Shown piece after piece: positions 10,789 to 20,693 of a stretch of 64,000 nt of DNA; positions within the stretch are counted from its first letter, which is position 1, and each line of letters begins with the position of its first letter. Location of the stretch: the NCBI RefSeq assembly GCF_950023065.1, contig NC_088679.1, positions 54,932,001-54,996,000 of the forward strand, read 5' to 3'. A program made the translations under genes and the position numbers. Under the pieces are notes generated by a model. The model was not told the DNA's origin. It did not search any database and worked only from the letters and a program-made list of their open reading frames with translations. The stretch is from Planococcus citri (taxonomy: Eukaryota; Arthropoda; Insecta; Hemiptera; Pseudococcidae).

Positions 10789-12628
10789 CTGCAATTGAAA
10801 CGACCAGATCAGTGAACCTTTGTCAGAATGTTACAAACGATTTTATTATTGATATGTAAGCTAGACGGAGTGAGATGCACTGAAATAGGTTTGATCTCAT
10901 ATGTCACGTACAAATTAAAGGCCTTGAAGATACTTTCAAAATGTTGTACCAACCGCACTTTTAAAGACTTCGAAACATGACCTGATATTGCGAAACTATG
11001 ATAGGCAGGGATACTGGTTCGAAACCGATCCTAATCCTGATCCCTGGCTCCGAAAGATACCGATTATTTTTAATGAACCTGAACGCAACAGGAACCCGAT
11101 CCTTTAAACCCTGAACCTGAACCTTGAAACTCTGATCCCGATTCCTGATCCCTAATCCCGATCAGTATTCCGGATCTTTAATGTTCAAGGTAAGAACTGG
11201 TGGAAGCGAATAGGTGTATGAAAATACTGAAACTAGAACAATTTTCAGTAAATTTTTTTGAAGGTTATTTTCACCTTTGACCTTTTTTCGAAAATACTTT
11301 TCAAAAAAACAAAAAACAGAAAACTGAATTTATTTTTCATAAATAATTTGAGGTGTTCCCAAATCGTCAAAATAGGTAGGCCTATAGGCATTTTTGGAAC
11401 CACTGAGAGCAATTTTTCGAATTGTTTCGGCTTTTGTAGGTTGGAGGAGTAGTTTTGAATCCTAAACAATATTTGAGAAATTGAAAGCATCGGGAAGCTG
11501 TGGAAGTGTGGAGTGGATCTCGGATCTCTAAAAGATGAAGGTTATAACGTTATAAGTATAAAGTTTTGACTTGTTTATTTGAACCCAATTGGCCACATCG
11601 AAACTAGGATTATTTTCAATTTTAAAAAAAAAGGAGTAGGTAAGTACGAAATTTGTATACTTATTATCATTTCAATTTTTGATTATATTTTCACCTACAA
11701 GGTTCGTGGTAATGTAATATGTAAAATTAGGCGAATAAAAAACTTTTTTCAACTCAAAATTTAATGTGAAAATTTTAACGACATTTAGGAAAAAATATAC
11801 CGATTTTTTAAAATAAAAAATCGAGTTTTAAAGTTATTTTTCTTTGAAAATTTTAAGAATTTTACGACCCTTAAAGCCAAGGAAACTTTTTATGAAAACT
11901 TGTCTGAGTGATTCTGATTATATTCCGTGTCCTTATTTCTTTAGCCAGCCAGCAATTTATGCCGAAATGTTCACATAGAGGCAGAGAAAAAGCTCGAATC
12001 TGATCCCGATCCGACACTTGATAATGCCGAACCGGAAACGAACCTAAACCTTTGATCCTGATCCTTTACATCATGAACCCGGATTCTGGACCAGTGTTCC
12101 AGAACAAAATCTTTCGGGAACTCATTTTTTATATGAAAATCACAAGTTTAGGTCATGTGTCGCAATTTTTCACTAATTCGTGGAATAAAGTCAGTCCACG
12201 AAAATTTGAATTTACAAAAAAACGTTCCACTACAACCGACAGTTGAACATTTTCAAGTTAGTATTTTCCGAAAACGTTGAAGCGCAGATAAATCACACGT
12301 AAGTAAGCATGGACAAATTGGAAAGAAATCAATCAATTTTCAAGTAGGAAATAATTGAATTTAATCACAAAAAATGATCAATGTTAAAATATTAGATTAC
12401 ATAGCTAATTGTCTATCATTTTATTCCTTTTACAATCAAGAAATTAAAAAAAATAGAAACCTACTAGAATATTCTGAAAACTACAACTTAAATTTGTTCC
12501 AGACTTTTTTGCCCAAAACATAACACATTAATGTAGTACATAATTCGTCAGAATAAGTCATAGTGATAAATACAATATAGTTCCTTCATTCTTCACCGGA
12601 AAATGGCAAGAATTCTACTCTTAATCTT
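10789..12628. other. intergenic between genes 2 and 3
   Basis: Holds two patches of a degenerate 6-bp satellite (11015-11185 and 12000-12085) and, between them, a stretch (about 11640-11900) homologous to the spacers upstream of genes 3, 4 and 5, recognisable by TCATTTCAATTTTTGATT, TTTTCACCT-CAAGGTTC and GGCGAATAAA. From about 12270 the sequence matches the 3' flank of genes 4-6 (GAAGCGCAGATAAATC, AATCACAAAAAATGATCAATG) and is presumably the 3' UTR of gene 3. The spacer is therefore a diverged member of the same tandem unit. Confidence 0.6.
11015..11185. repeat. degenerate hexamer satellite (TGATCC / TGAACC)
   Basis: Successive near-copies of CCTGATCC, CCTGAACC and CCCGATCC follow each other with substitutions and small indels. 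A second patch of the same type lies at 12000-12085. It is not coding in any frame for a recognisable product. Confidence 0.6.
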
Positions 12629-14647
12629 TTAATTAGGTTCTCTCGTGGTCAACTGCACGAACACATCGTCATCAGCATACTTTGCTTTGAACTCCTCGAG
12701 CGCCTGAGGAGTATCGAAATACCACTCTAAAAACCGAACCAGAAACCAATTATATTTCATAGATATACTGCCAAATTTATTTAATGCGCATCGAATTGCG
12801 TCTTGGACAATTTCGTCCACGGGCAAAGTCTCTTTAAAACGTGCAGTTTCATCCTCACTTTCTAAAAACTCACGGATGAAATTTGAAAACTCGTCTTCAT
12901 TAATTTGGCTTGATGAAGAATCAATAAACTTCTGCTTCAGCAGAGGAGCAACATATAATCGTTTCAATTCGCGTGCAGCTTGTTGTGATGGCGCTAATAA
13001 GTCAATAAACGAACCATCGACCCTGTGCCAGTGCGATGAACCAAGACTTGATAATTCTCGGAATTGAGCAATAGTTGAGGGCGCAGACAGCAATTGAATT
13101 CTGAACTGAGCAGCGAGATCGGCGTCATCATGGGCATCATTGATGAAATTAACGAATGAAGACGATATGTACTTCATGTTTTTGAAATGAAACTTGAATT
13201 CTTCGACTAATAATGCGCGTCGTATAGTTTTTCGCGTTTGTTCATCGGGGCTACAAAAATTCAAAAACTTATTGAGTTCTTCAATACCCAAGTACTTGAT
13301 TAACTTTGAGCACTTTGCCCGAATATTTTCAAACACAGACAACGAGTTCAGCTTAAACTCGACGATTCTATCTTCATCCTTATGAAAGCATAAACTCATC
13401 AACTGAGCCAACTGTTCTGTACACATTACCCTAATCAAAGCACGCCAATATGTATTCCAAAATATGATTCCGTCTTCGGCTGATGCGTCGGATAGTGCAG
13501 TCAATAAAAACTGAGAGTCTGGAAATTTATTATCCTCTTCCCAGTATGATATGTCAGGTTTAAACAACGAATCATCGGCTATCAGTAGATGTCGGATTGC
13601 ATACTGTTTCAGGTTATAAGGTGCACTTTTCCACAATTTGCAGCTGATAGATCTATCACACCAATAATATTCACTATACTGTGCTCGAATAGTTTTTCGC
13701 ACCAGACGAAAAAAGTTATTTTCATTGAAATTATTTCTAATGTGTGTCCAAATAGCGACGATATAAGACTCTTGACATTGCACCTCGACGAAATTGTGTA
13801 TAGAAGATTGTGGCTCATGATGGGAAGACTGCGGCAGGCCTTTGTACGAAAATTTACTAAGTATTTTGTAACCCTTAGTATTGGCGAATTCAATAAGCTG
13901 TACTTCATTAAACTTAGGAAGCAAATATCTGTAATATCCATTAAAAGACACCGGAAGATGCGCTATAATTTGTGTTCCACTATTTGCATCTACACGATGC
14001 CAAAAGTATTCGAAAGATGACCAGCAAGGGAAAAAATATTTATCATAAAAAAATTGTGCTTCGGTGAAGAGACGATTAGTACCTGAGCGAGATAATTTGT
14101 AGAGTTGATTTTTCAACCGACATAGCCAGTAATATAACAAACGATTTTTGTCATTAAACTCCCTTGTCTTGTTAAAATGAGATGATACTGAAGGCCAAAT
14201 TCGTGAGATATCATTTTCAAAGCAATACGTACAAGCGATCTTGAATCTTGTAACTTGATCAATTCTCTCACACAGTATCATTTTTCTGGCTGTCTTAACG
14301 TAGTGAATAGTGCCGTCGAAATCTCCCACAAAATCAGTGAAGTCGTCGAAAATTTCTATTTTGAATAAGTCTAGATCAGAATGAACCTTCAGCCACTTCT
14401 TAATTGAAGGGCCAACCTCTAAAACATGATCCTCAACTAGAGACAAAGTTGTTTCTGGAATACGAGGCATTGGATCGTCTGGTAAAATATTCTGCTTAAG
14501 ATTTAGCTGACTCAGAGTGTTTCTGATACGATGCGAGTTTATTTCTTGGCGCCATAATTGCACAGCAACCGAGATGGAAGCGATTTCTTTCAAAGCTGGC
14601 GGGCTAGGGAGCAAAATGTCGTACACGTTGGTCATGATTTCAGCCAT
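12629..14647 (-). CDS. array gene 3: uncharacterised 672-residue protein
   Basis: Intact frame starting MAEIMTNVYDILLPSPP, with the acceptor GATTACAG just upstream of the ATG. It opens the compact subgroup of genes 3-6, which share VQLWRQEINSHRIRNTLSQL, the VGDFDGTIHYVKTA block, YLLPKFNEVQL, and a C-terminus ending LTTREPN. The region from the first third to the middle (about residues 155-390) carries most differences from genes 4-6, while the N-terminal 150 and C-terminal 280 residues are closely shared. Near residue 290 it has its own loop (SSHHEPQSS) where gene 4 has a shorter one. Expression may depend on an upstream non-coding exon not located here. Function unknown. Confidence 0.93.
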   Translation of the reverse strand: MAEIMTNVYDILLPSPPALKEIASISVAVQLWRQEINSHRIRNTLSQLNLKQNILPDDPMPRIPETTLSLVEDHVLEVGPSIKKWLKVHSDLDLFKIEIFDDFTDFVGDFDGTIHYVKTARKMILCERIDQVTRFKIACTYCFENDISRIWPSVSSHFNKTREFNDKNRLLYYWLCRLKNQLYKLSRSGTNRLFTEAQFFYDKYFFPCWSSFEYFWHRVDANSGTQIIAHLPVSFNGYYRYLLPKFNEVQLIEFANTKGYKILSKFSYKGLPQSSHHEPQSSIHNFVEVQCQESYIVAIWTHIRNNFNENNFFRLVRKTIRAQYSEYYWCDRSISCKLWKSAPYNLKQYAIRHLLIADDSLFKPDISYWEEDNKFPDSQFLLTALSDASAEDGIIFWNTYWRALIRVMCTEQLAQLMSLCFHKDEDRIVEFKLNSLSVFENIRAKCSKLIKYLGIEELNKFLNFCSPDEQTRKTIRRALLVEEFKFHFKNMKYISSSFVNFINDAHDDADLAAQFRIQLLSAPSTIAQFRELSSLGSSHWHRVDGSFIDLLAPSQQAARELKRLYVAPLLKQKFIDSSSSQINEDEFSNFIREFLESEDETARFKETLPVDEIVQDAIRCALNKFGSISMKYNWFLVRFLEWYFDTPQALEEFKAKYADDDVFVQLTTREPN

Positions 14648-14661
14648 TTTGATATCGGATC

Positions 14662-16346
14662 TGTAATCGAAACGATCAAATCAGTGGTGCTAATCCAAGT
14701 TGTGGCGAAATCTTTAATACGAGTAAACTACGAGTAAACTACAAGAAATGAATATCTACGGTTGGATCAACATTACTTTTTAGCAGTGATATTTCAGGGT
14801 GTCTGATCCAACAAAATTTCAAAATGAAAAAGCTGGACTTCAGCACGACATTTTTTAAACACTTGGGATTTCTCAAGAGGGGGGGGGGGGTGGACGAGGC
14901 AAAATTTTACATCACAATTTTTCGCTTCTCCAATGTCTTCAAACATCCCAAGATTTCTTTCAAGCAAGCGGATGTCGAGAATATAATTTTGTCATTTCAA
15001 TTTTTGATTTTATTTTCACCTTTAAGGTTCTTGCTATAATGGTATGACATTGAGCGAATAAAAAACTTTCTTCAAAATGAAAAATTTTAAAAAATTAATG
15101 GAAAATTGGATCAACATTTAGAAAAAAAATTATAGGACTACCAATTTTACGAAAAAGATATCGAAAATTCGTATTTTGAGAAGTATAAAAACGTTGTTTT
15201 CTTGGGTAATGAATGAAGAAGTTTATCATTTTTGGTTCAAAATTTTAAAACCGGAATGGTTATTTTTTAAAAATTCAATCTTGAAAAAAAAAGCAAACGA
15301 GCCCGAGTGAAGCAAAGCCAAGAAAGGATTCAAAAATTCATGTTTCAAGAAGTAAAAAAAAGTTTTGTTTATGGAATGGAGGAAGGGAGTATTTTTCTGA
15401 TTGAAACTTCGAACATTTCTGGAATTTTAACAATAAGTTTTTTATATCGAAAATGAAGAGCAAACAGCTCGAACGAAGCGAGGGCAACAGCTTTCAAAAT
15501 TATGTAATTCAAGTTCTAAAAAAGTCAACAAATGAGCCATTTTCTACAAAATTTTTCTCGTGTGAAAAATAGGATTTTTGTCGCTTTTTTTCATTTTTCA
15601 CTACCTTTTAAGCAAAATTGCTGAAAATCACTACTTTTTCACTACTTCTACAACAGACTTTCAAAATCACTACTTTTACTACCTGGTAGACACCCTGACT
15701 ACCCTATTTCTATGGCCTAAATACACATTTTTGGTGTCCCAACCTGCCCCTGCCCAAATTGCGGATCTAGCCCAAAAATGGGGTCTATGACTGTTGTTCT
15801 AGGTCAAATTTCCAATCAGATGACCTATGAACCAACTTTGTCTCTCAAAGAGGGTGGAGCTAGACTCAAACAAATATAGAGGGTTTTTGAATATGAGTCA
15901 TAATCAACATGAAATATGTTCTTCTCATCAACGTTGACCTCACACAAGCGTAGGAAAATAAATTAAGTATGATGTCAAATTATTCGAGTGTTGAAGCTCA
16001 GATAAATCATATGCGAGCATGAACAAATTGGACAGAAATCAATCAACTTTTAGGTAGAAAATTGAATTTAATCACAAAAAATGATCAATGATCAAATATT
16101 ATATTAAGTAGGTAGATCACAAAGCAAACTATCTATCACATATTCCTCTTACAATCATAAAATTATTTTAAAAAATAGAAACAGAGGTAAATATAGATAG
16201 AACACAACAATATTCTGAAAACTACAATTCAAACCTCTGACTTTTTTTTCGCCCAAAACATAACACATTAATACATCATTCGTCAGCATAAGCACTAGCG
16301 ATAAATACATAGTTCCATCATTCTTCACAGGAAAATTGCAAAATTT
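14662..16346. other. spacer between genes 3 and 4
   Basis: The first ~120 bp (to GGTTGGATCAACATTA) match the sequence upstream of genes 4, 5 and 6. The next ~780 bp present upstream of genes 4 and 5 are missing, and the sequence jumps directly to the TTTAGCAGTG repeat block. From about 15710 to the gene 4 stop the spacer matches the 3' flanks of genes 5 and 6. On the minus strand an ATTAAA signal lies a few hundred bases after the gene 4 stop, inside TTTTTTGTGATTAAATTC. Confidence 0.6.
14776..15060. repeat. spacer repeat block, copy 1 (TTTAGCAGTG to GGCGAATAAA)
   Basis: This block recurs at 19308-19585 and 23660-23935, and in diverged form near 11640-11770. Shared words are TTTTTAAA-ACTTG-GATTT, GGA-GAGGCAAAA, CCAAACATCCCAA, CAAGC-AGCG-ATGTC and TTTAAGGTTCTTGCTAT. 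It also contains a poly-G run at 14880-14890. It behaves as part of the tandem duplication unit, not as an independent insertion. Confidence 0.7.
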
Positions 16347-18380
16347 CTACGTCATCTTTAAATTAGATTCTTTCGTGGTAAACTGCACGAACACATCATC
16401 ATCAGCATACTTTGCTTTGAACTCCTCGAGCGCCTGAGAAGTATCGAAATACCACTCTAAAAACCGAACCAGAAAACAATTATATTTCAAAGGTATAGCG
16501 CCATGAAACCTGTCACCCACTGCGCTTCGAATAGCATCTTGGACGATTTCATCCACGGGCAAAGTCTCTTTAAAACGTGCAGTTTCATCCTCACTCTCTA
16601 AAAACTCACTGATGAAATTTGAAAACTTGTCTTCATCAGTTTGGCATGATGAAGATTCAATAAACTTCTGCTTCAACAGAAGAGCAATATATAATCGTTT
16701 CACTTCGCGAGCAGCTTGTTGTGATGGTGCTAATTTGTCAATGAACGAACCGTCGACCCTGTGGTAGTCTGATGCACCACGACTTGACAATTCTCGGAAT
16801 TCAGCCATAGTTGAGGGTGCAGACAGCAATTGAATTCTGAACTGTGCAGCGAGATCGATGTCATCATAGGCATCATTGATGAAATCAATGAACGGAGAGG
16901 ATATGTACTTCATGTTTTTGAAATGAAACTTGAATTCTTCGACTAATAATGCACGTCGTATAGTTTTTCGCGTTTGTTCATCGGGGCTACAAAAATTCAA
17001 AAACTTGTTGAGTTCTCCAAAAATCAAGTAGTTGATGAGTATTGAACACTTTTCCCGAATATTGTCCAACACAGACAACGAGTTCCGCTTAAACTCGACT
17101 ATTCTATCTTCATCATTGCGAAAACATAAACTCATCAACTGTGCGAACTGTTCTGTGCACATTGCCGTAACCAAAACACGCCAATATGTATTCCAAAATA
17201 TGATCCCGTCCTCCGCTGATGCGTCGGATAGTACAGTCAATAAAAACCGAGAGTCTGGAAATAGACCTTGTCTTCGACAGTATGACGAATCTGGTTTAAA
17301 CAATGAATCATCGGCTATCAGGATAATATGTCGTATTGCATGCTGTTTCAGGTTGTTTGGTGCAATTTTCCACAACTCGCAGCTGGTGCATCTATCTTGC
17401 GGAAAATAATCAGGACTTTTAAACCGTGCTCGAATAATTTTTCGCACCAGACGAAAAAAGTTATTTTCACTGAAATTATTTCTAATGTGTTTCCAAATAG
17501 CTACAATATAAGACTCTCGACTTTGCACCTCAACGTTGTGTAAAGAAGATTGCGGCTGATGATAGGAAGCCTTGTTGACCAAAATTTCATGAAGTATACT
17601 GTATCCCTTCGTATTGGCGAATTCAGTAAGCTGTACTTCATTAAATTTAGGCAGCAAATATCTGTAATATCCATTAAAAGACACTGGAAGATGCTCTATA
17701 ATTTGTGTTCGACTATTTGTATCCACACGATGCCAAAAGTAGTCGAAAGATGACCAGCAAGGAAAAAAATGATTGCGATTAAAATATTGTTCTTCAATGC
17801 AGAGGCGATCAGTATCTGGGTGAGATAATTTGTAGAGTTGATTTTTCAACTGACATAGCCAGTAATATAACAAACGATTCCTGTCATGAAAATCACTTGT
17901 CTTGTTAAAATGAGATGATACTGAAGGCCAAATTCGTGAGATATCATTTTCAAAGCAATACGTACAAGCGATCTTGAATCTTGTAACTTGATCAATTCTC
18001 TCACACAGTATCATTTTTCTGGCTGTCTTAACGTAGTGAATAGTGCCGTCGAAATCTCCTACAAAATCAGTGAAGTCGTCGAAAATATCCGTTTTGAATA
18101 AGTCTAGATGAGAATGAACGTCCATCCAGTGTTTAATCGAGGGGCCAACCCGTTTTACATGTTTCTTAATTAGAGGCATAGTTGTGGCTGGAATACGCGG
18201 CATTGGGTGATCTGGTAAAATATTCTTTGCAAAATTTAGCTGACTCAGAGTGTTTCGGATACGATGCGAGTTTATTTCTTGACGCCATAATTGCACAGCG
18301 ACCGAGATGGAAGCGATTTCTTTCAAAACTGGCGGGCTAGGGAGCAAAATGTCGTACACGTTGGTCATGATTTCAGCCAT
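16347..18380 (-). CDS. array gene 4: uncharacterised 677-residue protein
   Basis: Intact frame of 677 codons in the gene 3-6 subgroup. The start is fixed by the family N-terminus and by the acceptor AATTCCAG 14 nt upstream. Compared with gene 3, the last codons read through to a slightly longer tail ending ESNLKMT. It also has its own loop at the variable position before DASAED (RRQGLFPDSRF). The C-x-x-C in IACTYCFENDISRIWP and the LAPSQQAARE block are kept. No frameshift or internal stop. It shares the whole spacer architecture with gene 5, so genes 4 and 5 are products of a duplication of gene plus spacer (about 4.35 kb). Confidence 0.93.
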   Translation of the reverse strand: MAEIMTNVYDILLPSPPVLKEIASISVAVQLWRQEINSHRIRNTLSQLNFAKNILPDHPMPRIPATTMPLIKKHVKRVGPSIKHWMDVHSHLDLFKTDIFDDFTDFVGDFDGTIHYVKTARKMILCERIDQVTRFKIACTYCFENDISRIWPSVSSHFNKTSDFHDRNRLLYYWLCQLKNQLYKLSHPDTDRLCIEEQYFNRNHFFPCWSSFDYFWHRVDTNSRTQIIEHLPVSFNGYYRYLLPKFNEVQLTEFANTKGYSILHEILVNKASYHQPQSSLHNVEVQSRESYIVAIWKHIRNNFSENNFFRLVRKIIRARFKSPDYFPQDRCTSCELWKIAPNNLKQHAIRHIILIADDSLFKPDSSYCRRQGLFPDSRFLLTVLSDASAEDGIIFWNTYWRVLVTAMCTEQFAQLMSLCFRNDEDRIVEFKRNSLSVLDNIREKCSILINYLIFGELNKFLNFCSPDEQTRKTIRRALLVEEFKFHFKNMKYISSPFIDFINDAYDDIDLAAQFRIQLLSAPSTMAEFRELSSRGASDYHRVDGSFIDKLAPSQQAAREVKRLYIALLLKQKFIESSSCQTDEDKFSNFISEFLESEDETARFKETLPVDEIVQDAIRSAVGDRFHGAIPLKYNCFLVRFLEWYFDTSQALEEFKAKYADDDVFVQFTTKESNLKMT

Positions 18381-18394
18381 TTTAACATCGGATC

Positions 18395-20693
18395 TGGAAT
18401 TGAAACGATCAAATCAGTGGTGCTAATCCAACTTATGGAGATATCTTTAACACGAGTAAAATATAAGAAATGAATACTGTTGGATCAACATTACAACATG
18501 AACCACATCAATAGAAAATGACTTTTAAGCGTTTTAGGGAGAGGAAGAGCAGTGGTCGGCAGTACTCCCTAGCCCTACGAAACATTTTGATTTCGAAGGA
18601 GGAAGAGAGGTGACTAAAATCCTGAGCGCTTTTTCAACAGAAAGAACCTTTTGAAAATAACGTTGTGGCTTTGAATTAACTCATAATTTTTTCATTATTT
18701 TATAACCAATTTCGCAAAGGTTTTGAAATCTTCTATCAGAATAAATGAAGCTATTTCAACATGCGACAGTATCTTTAAAATAAGAAATAAGTACAACGTA
18801 CAACCACAAGGATAGATGGTAATTTCTAAGTTCTAACAATACGCGTTTTAGGTGGCGGGGAGCCGGCTCACTACTCCCAACGAAGTGCAGATAGGTTGAA
18901 TTTAATTTGTGGAGGTGGTAGAATTATTCAAATCGATTATTTTTTTTCAAACTTGAAAAAAGTTCTGAAAGTTACCTGGATATGACTATGATTGAAATCA
19001 AATTTCTTCATTATTTTTACCAATTTCGACAAGTTAAGAAATCTACTGTTAATATTAACTTGAATTAAGAAGTTCAGAAATTTTCTCAGCTTTAAAAAAA
19101 ATAAAATTGATGAGCGTGTAGCCAAAGAAAATCAGCAAAAAAAAATGGGTCAAAAGGAAAAGCTCCGAGGTATGCTACATTTATTCAAGTTGTTACAATT
19201 TCTCATATGTACATGTTAAAAATACAAAATGAGCGAACTCGAAAAATTAACAAATCAACTATTTTAGAGAATAAAATTCTTTAAAATGTGAAAGATGATG
19301 GATTTTTTTTAGCAGTGATTTTTCAGGGTGTCTGATCCAACTAAATTTCAAAATTTCAAAATATTTTTTTAAACACTTGCGATTTTTCAAGAGTATAAGA
19401 GGGAGTGGACGAGACAAAATTTTACATTAAAATTTTTCGCATTTTCTAATATCTCCAAACATCCCAAAATTTTTTTCAAGCGAGCGAATGTCAAGAATAC
19501 AATTTTGTCATTTCAATTTTTGATTTTATATTCACCTTTAAGGTTCTTGCTATGATGGTATGAAATTGGGCGAATAAACAACTTTTCTCAAAATAAAAAA
19601 TTAAAAAAAAATTGGTGGAAAATTTGACAACATTTGGAGAAAAATATACCAATTTTTCGAAAAAGCTATTGAAAATTAGTATTTGGAGGAATATAAAAAC
19701 GTTGTTTTCTCGGGTGATGAATGAAGAAGTAAATTATTTTTGCTTCAAAATTTTAAAACTTGAATAATTTTTCTTTTTTAAAATTCAAACTTCAAAAAAA
19801 AAGCAAACGAGCCCGAGTGAAGCGAGGGAAACCTTTCAAAATTATGTAATTCAAGTTCTAAAAAAGTCGACAAATCAGCTATTTTCTACAAAATTTTTCT
19901 TGCGTGGAAAATCTGATTTTTCGCTTTTTAAAATAGTTTACTAGCTTTCAAGAAAAAATTGCTGAAAATCAGACACCCTGACTGACCTACTTCTATGTCC
20001 TGAATACAAATTTTTGGTGTCCCGAACTGTCCCCAGCAAGCTTTTTTTCCCATTGTGTATTCCAGCCCCCCCCCCCCTAGTAAAGTTTTTCAGACTTCTT
20101 TCACCCCTACCTCCCCAAATTGCGAATCTAGCCCAAAAATGGGGGTCTATGACGTTGTTCTACGTCAAATTTCCAATCAGATGACCTATGAACAACCTTC
20201 GTCCTCCAAAGAGGGTGGAGCTATACACTCAATCAAATATAGAGGGTTTTTGAATATGAGTCATAATCAACATGAAATATGTTCTTCACATCAACTTTGA
20301 CCTCACACAATCGTAGGAAAATAAATTATGATGTCGAATTATTCGAGTGTTGAAGCGCAGATAAATCGTATGCAAGCATGAACAAATTGGAAAGAAATCA
20401 ATCAACTTTTAGGTAGAAAACTGAATTATATTAAGAAGGTAGATTACAAAGCTGATAATCTATCACATATCCCTCTTGCAATCATAAAATTAATTTAAAA
20501 AATAGAAACAGAAGTAAATATAGATAGAAAACAAGAATATTCTGAAAACTACAAATCAAATCTCTCTCAGACTTCATTCGCCCAAAACATAACACATTAA
20601 CACATAATTCGTCAGCATAAATCATAGCGCTAAATACATACGAGTTCCATCATTATTCACAGGAAAATTCGCTAAAATTCTACGCTCAATCTT
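18395..20693. other. spacer between genes 4 and 5
   Basis: Full-length version of the tandem-unit spacer: conserved ~110 bp upstream element ending GTTGGATCAACATTACAAC, then a ~780-bp segment (about 18500-19305) shared with the gene 5-6 spacer, then the TTTAGCAGTG block, an A/T-rich part, a poly-C run near 20066, and the common 3' flank of gene 5. At 19801-19850 it carries a hybrid of two motifs that are separate in the gene 3-4 spacer (see findings). No coding exon identified. Confidence 0.6.
19308..19585. repeat. spacer repeat block, copy 2
   Basis: Second copy of the block described at 14776-15060, with the same order of words (CAGGGTGTCTGATCCAAC, CCAAACATCCCAAAA, CCTTTAAGGTTCTTGCTAT) and small indels. 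Confidence 0.7.

Noticed and set aside
11005..11030. GGTTCGAAACC resembling a tRNA B box
   Set aside because: No A box at the right distance and no acceptor-stem pairing; it sits at the start of a degenerate satellite.
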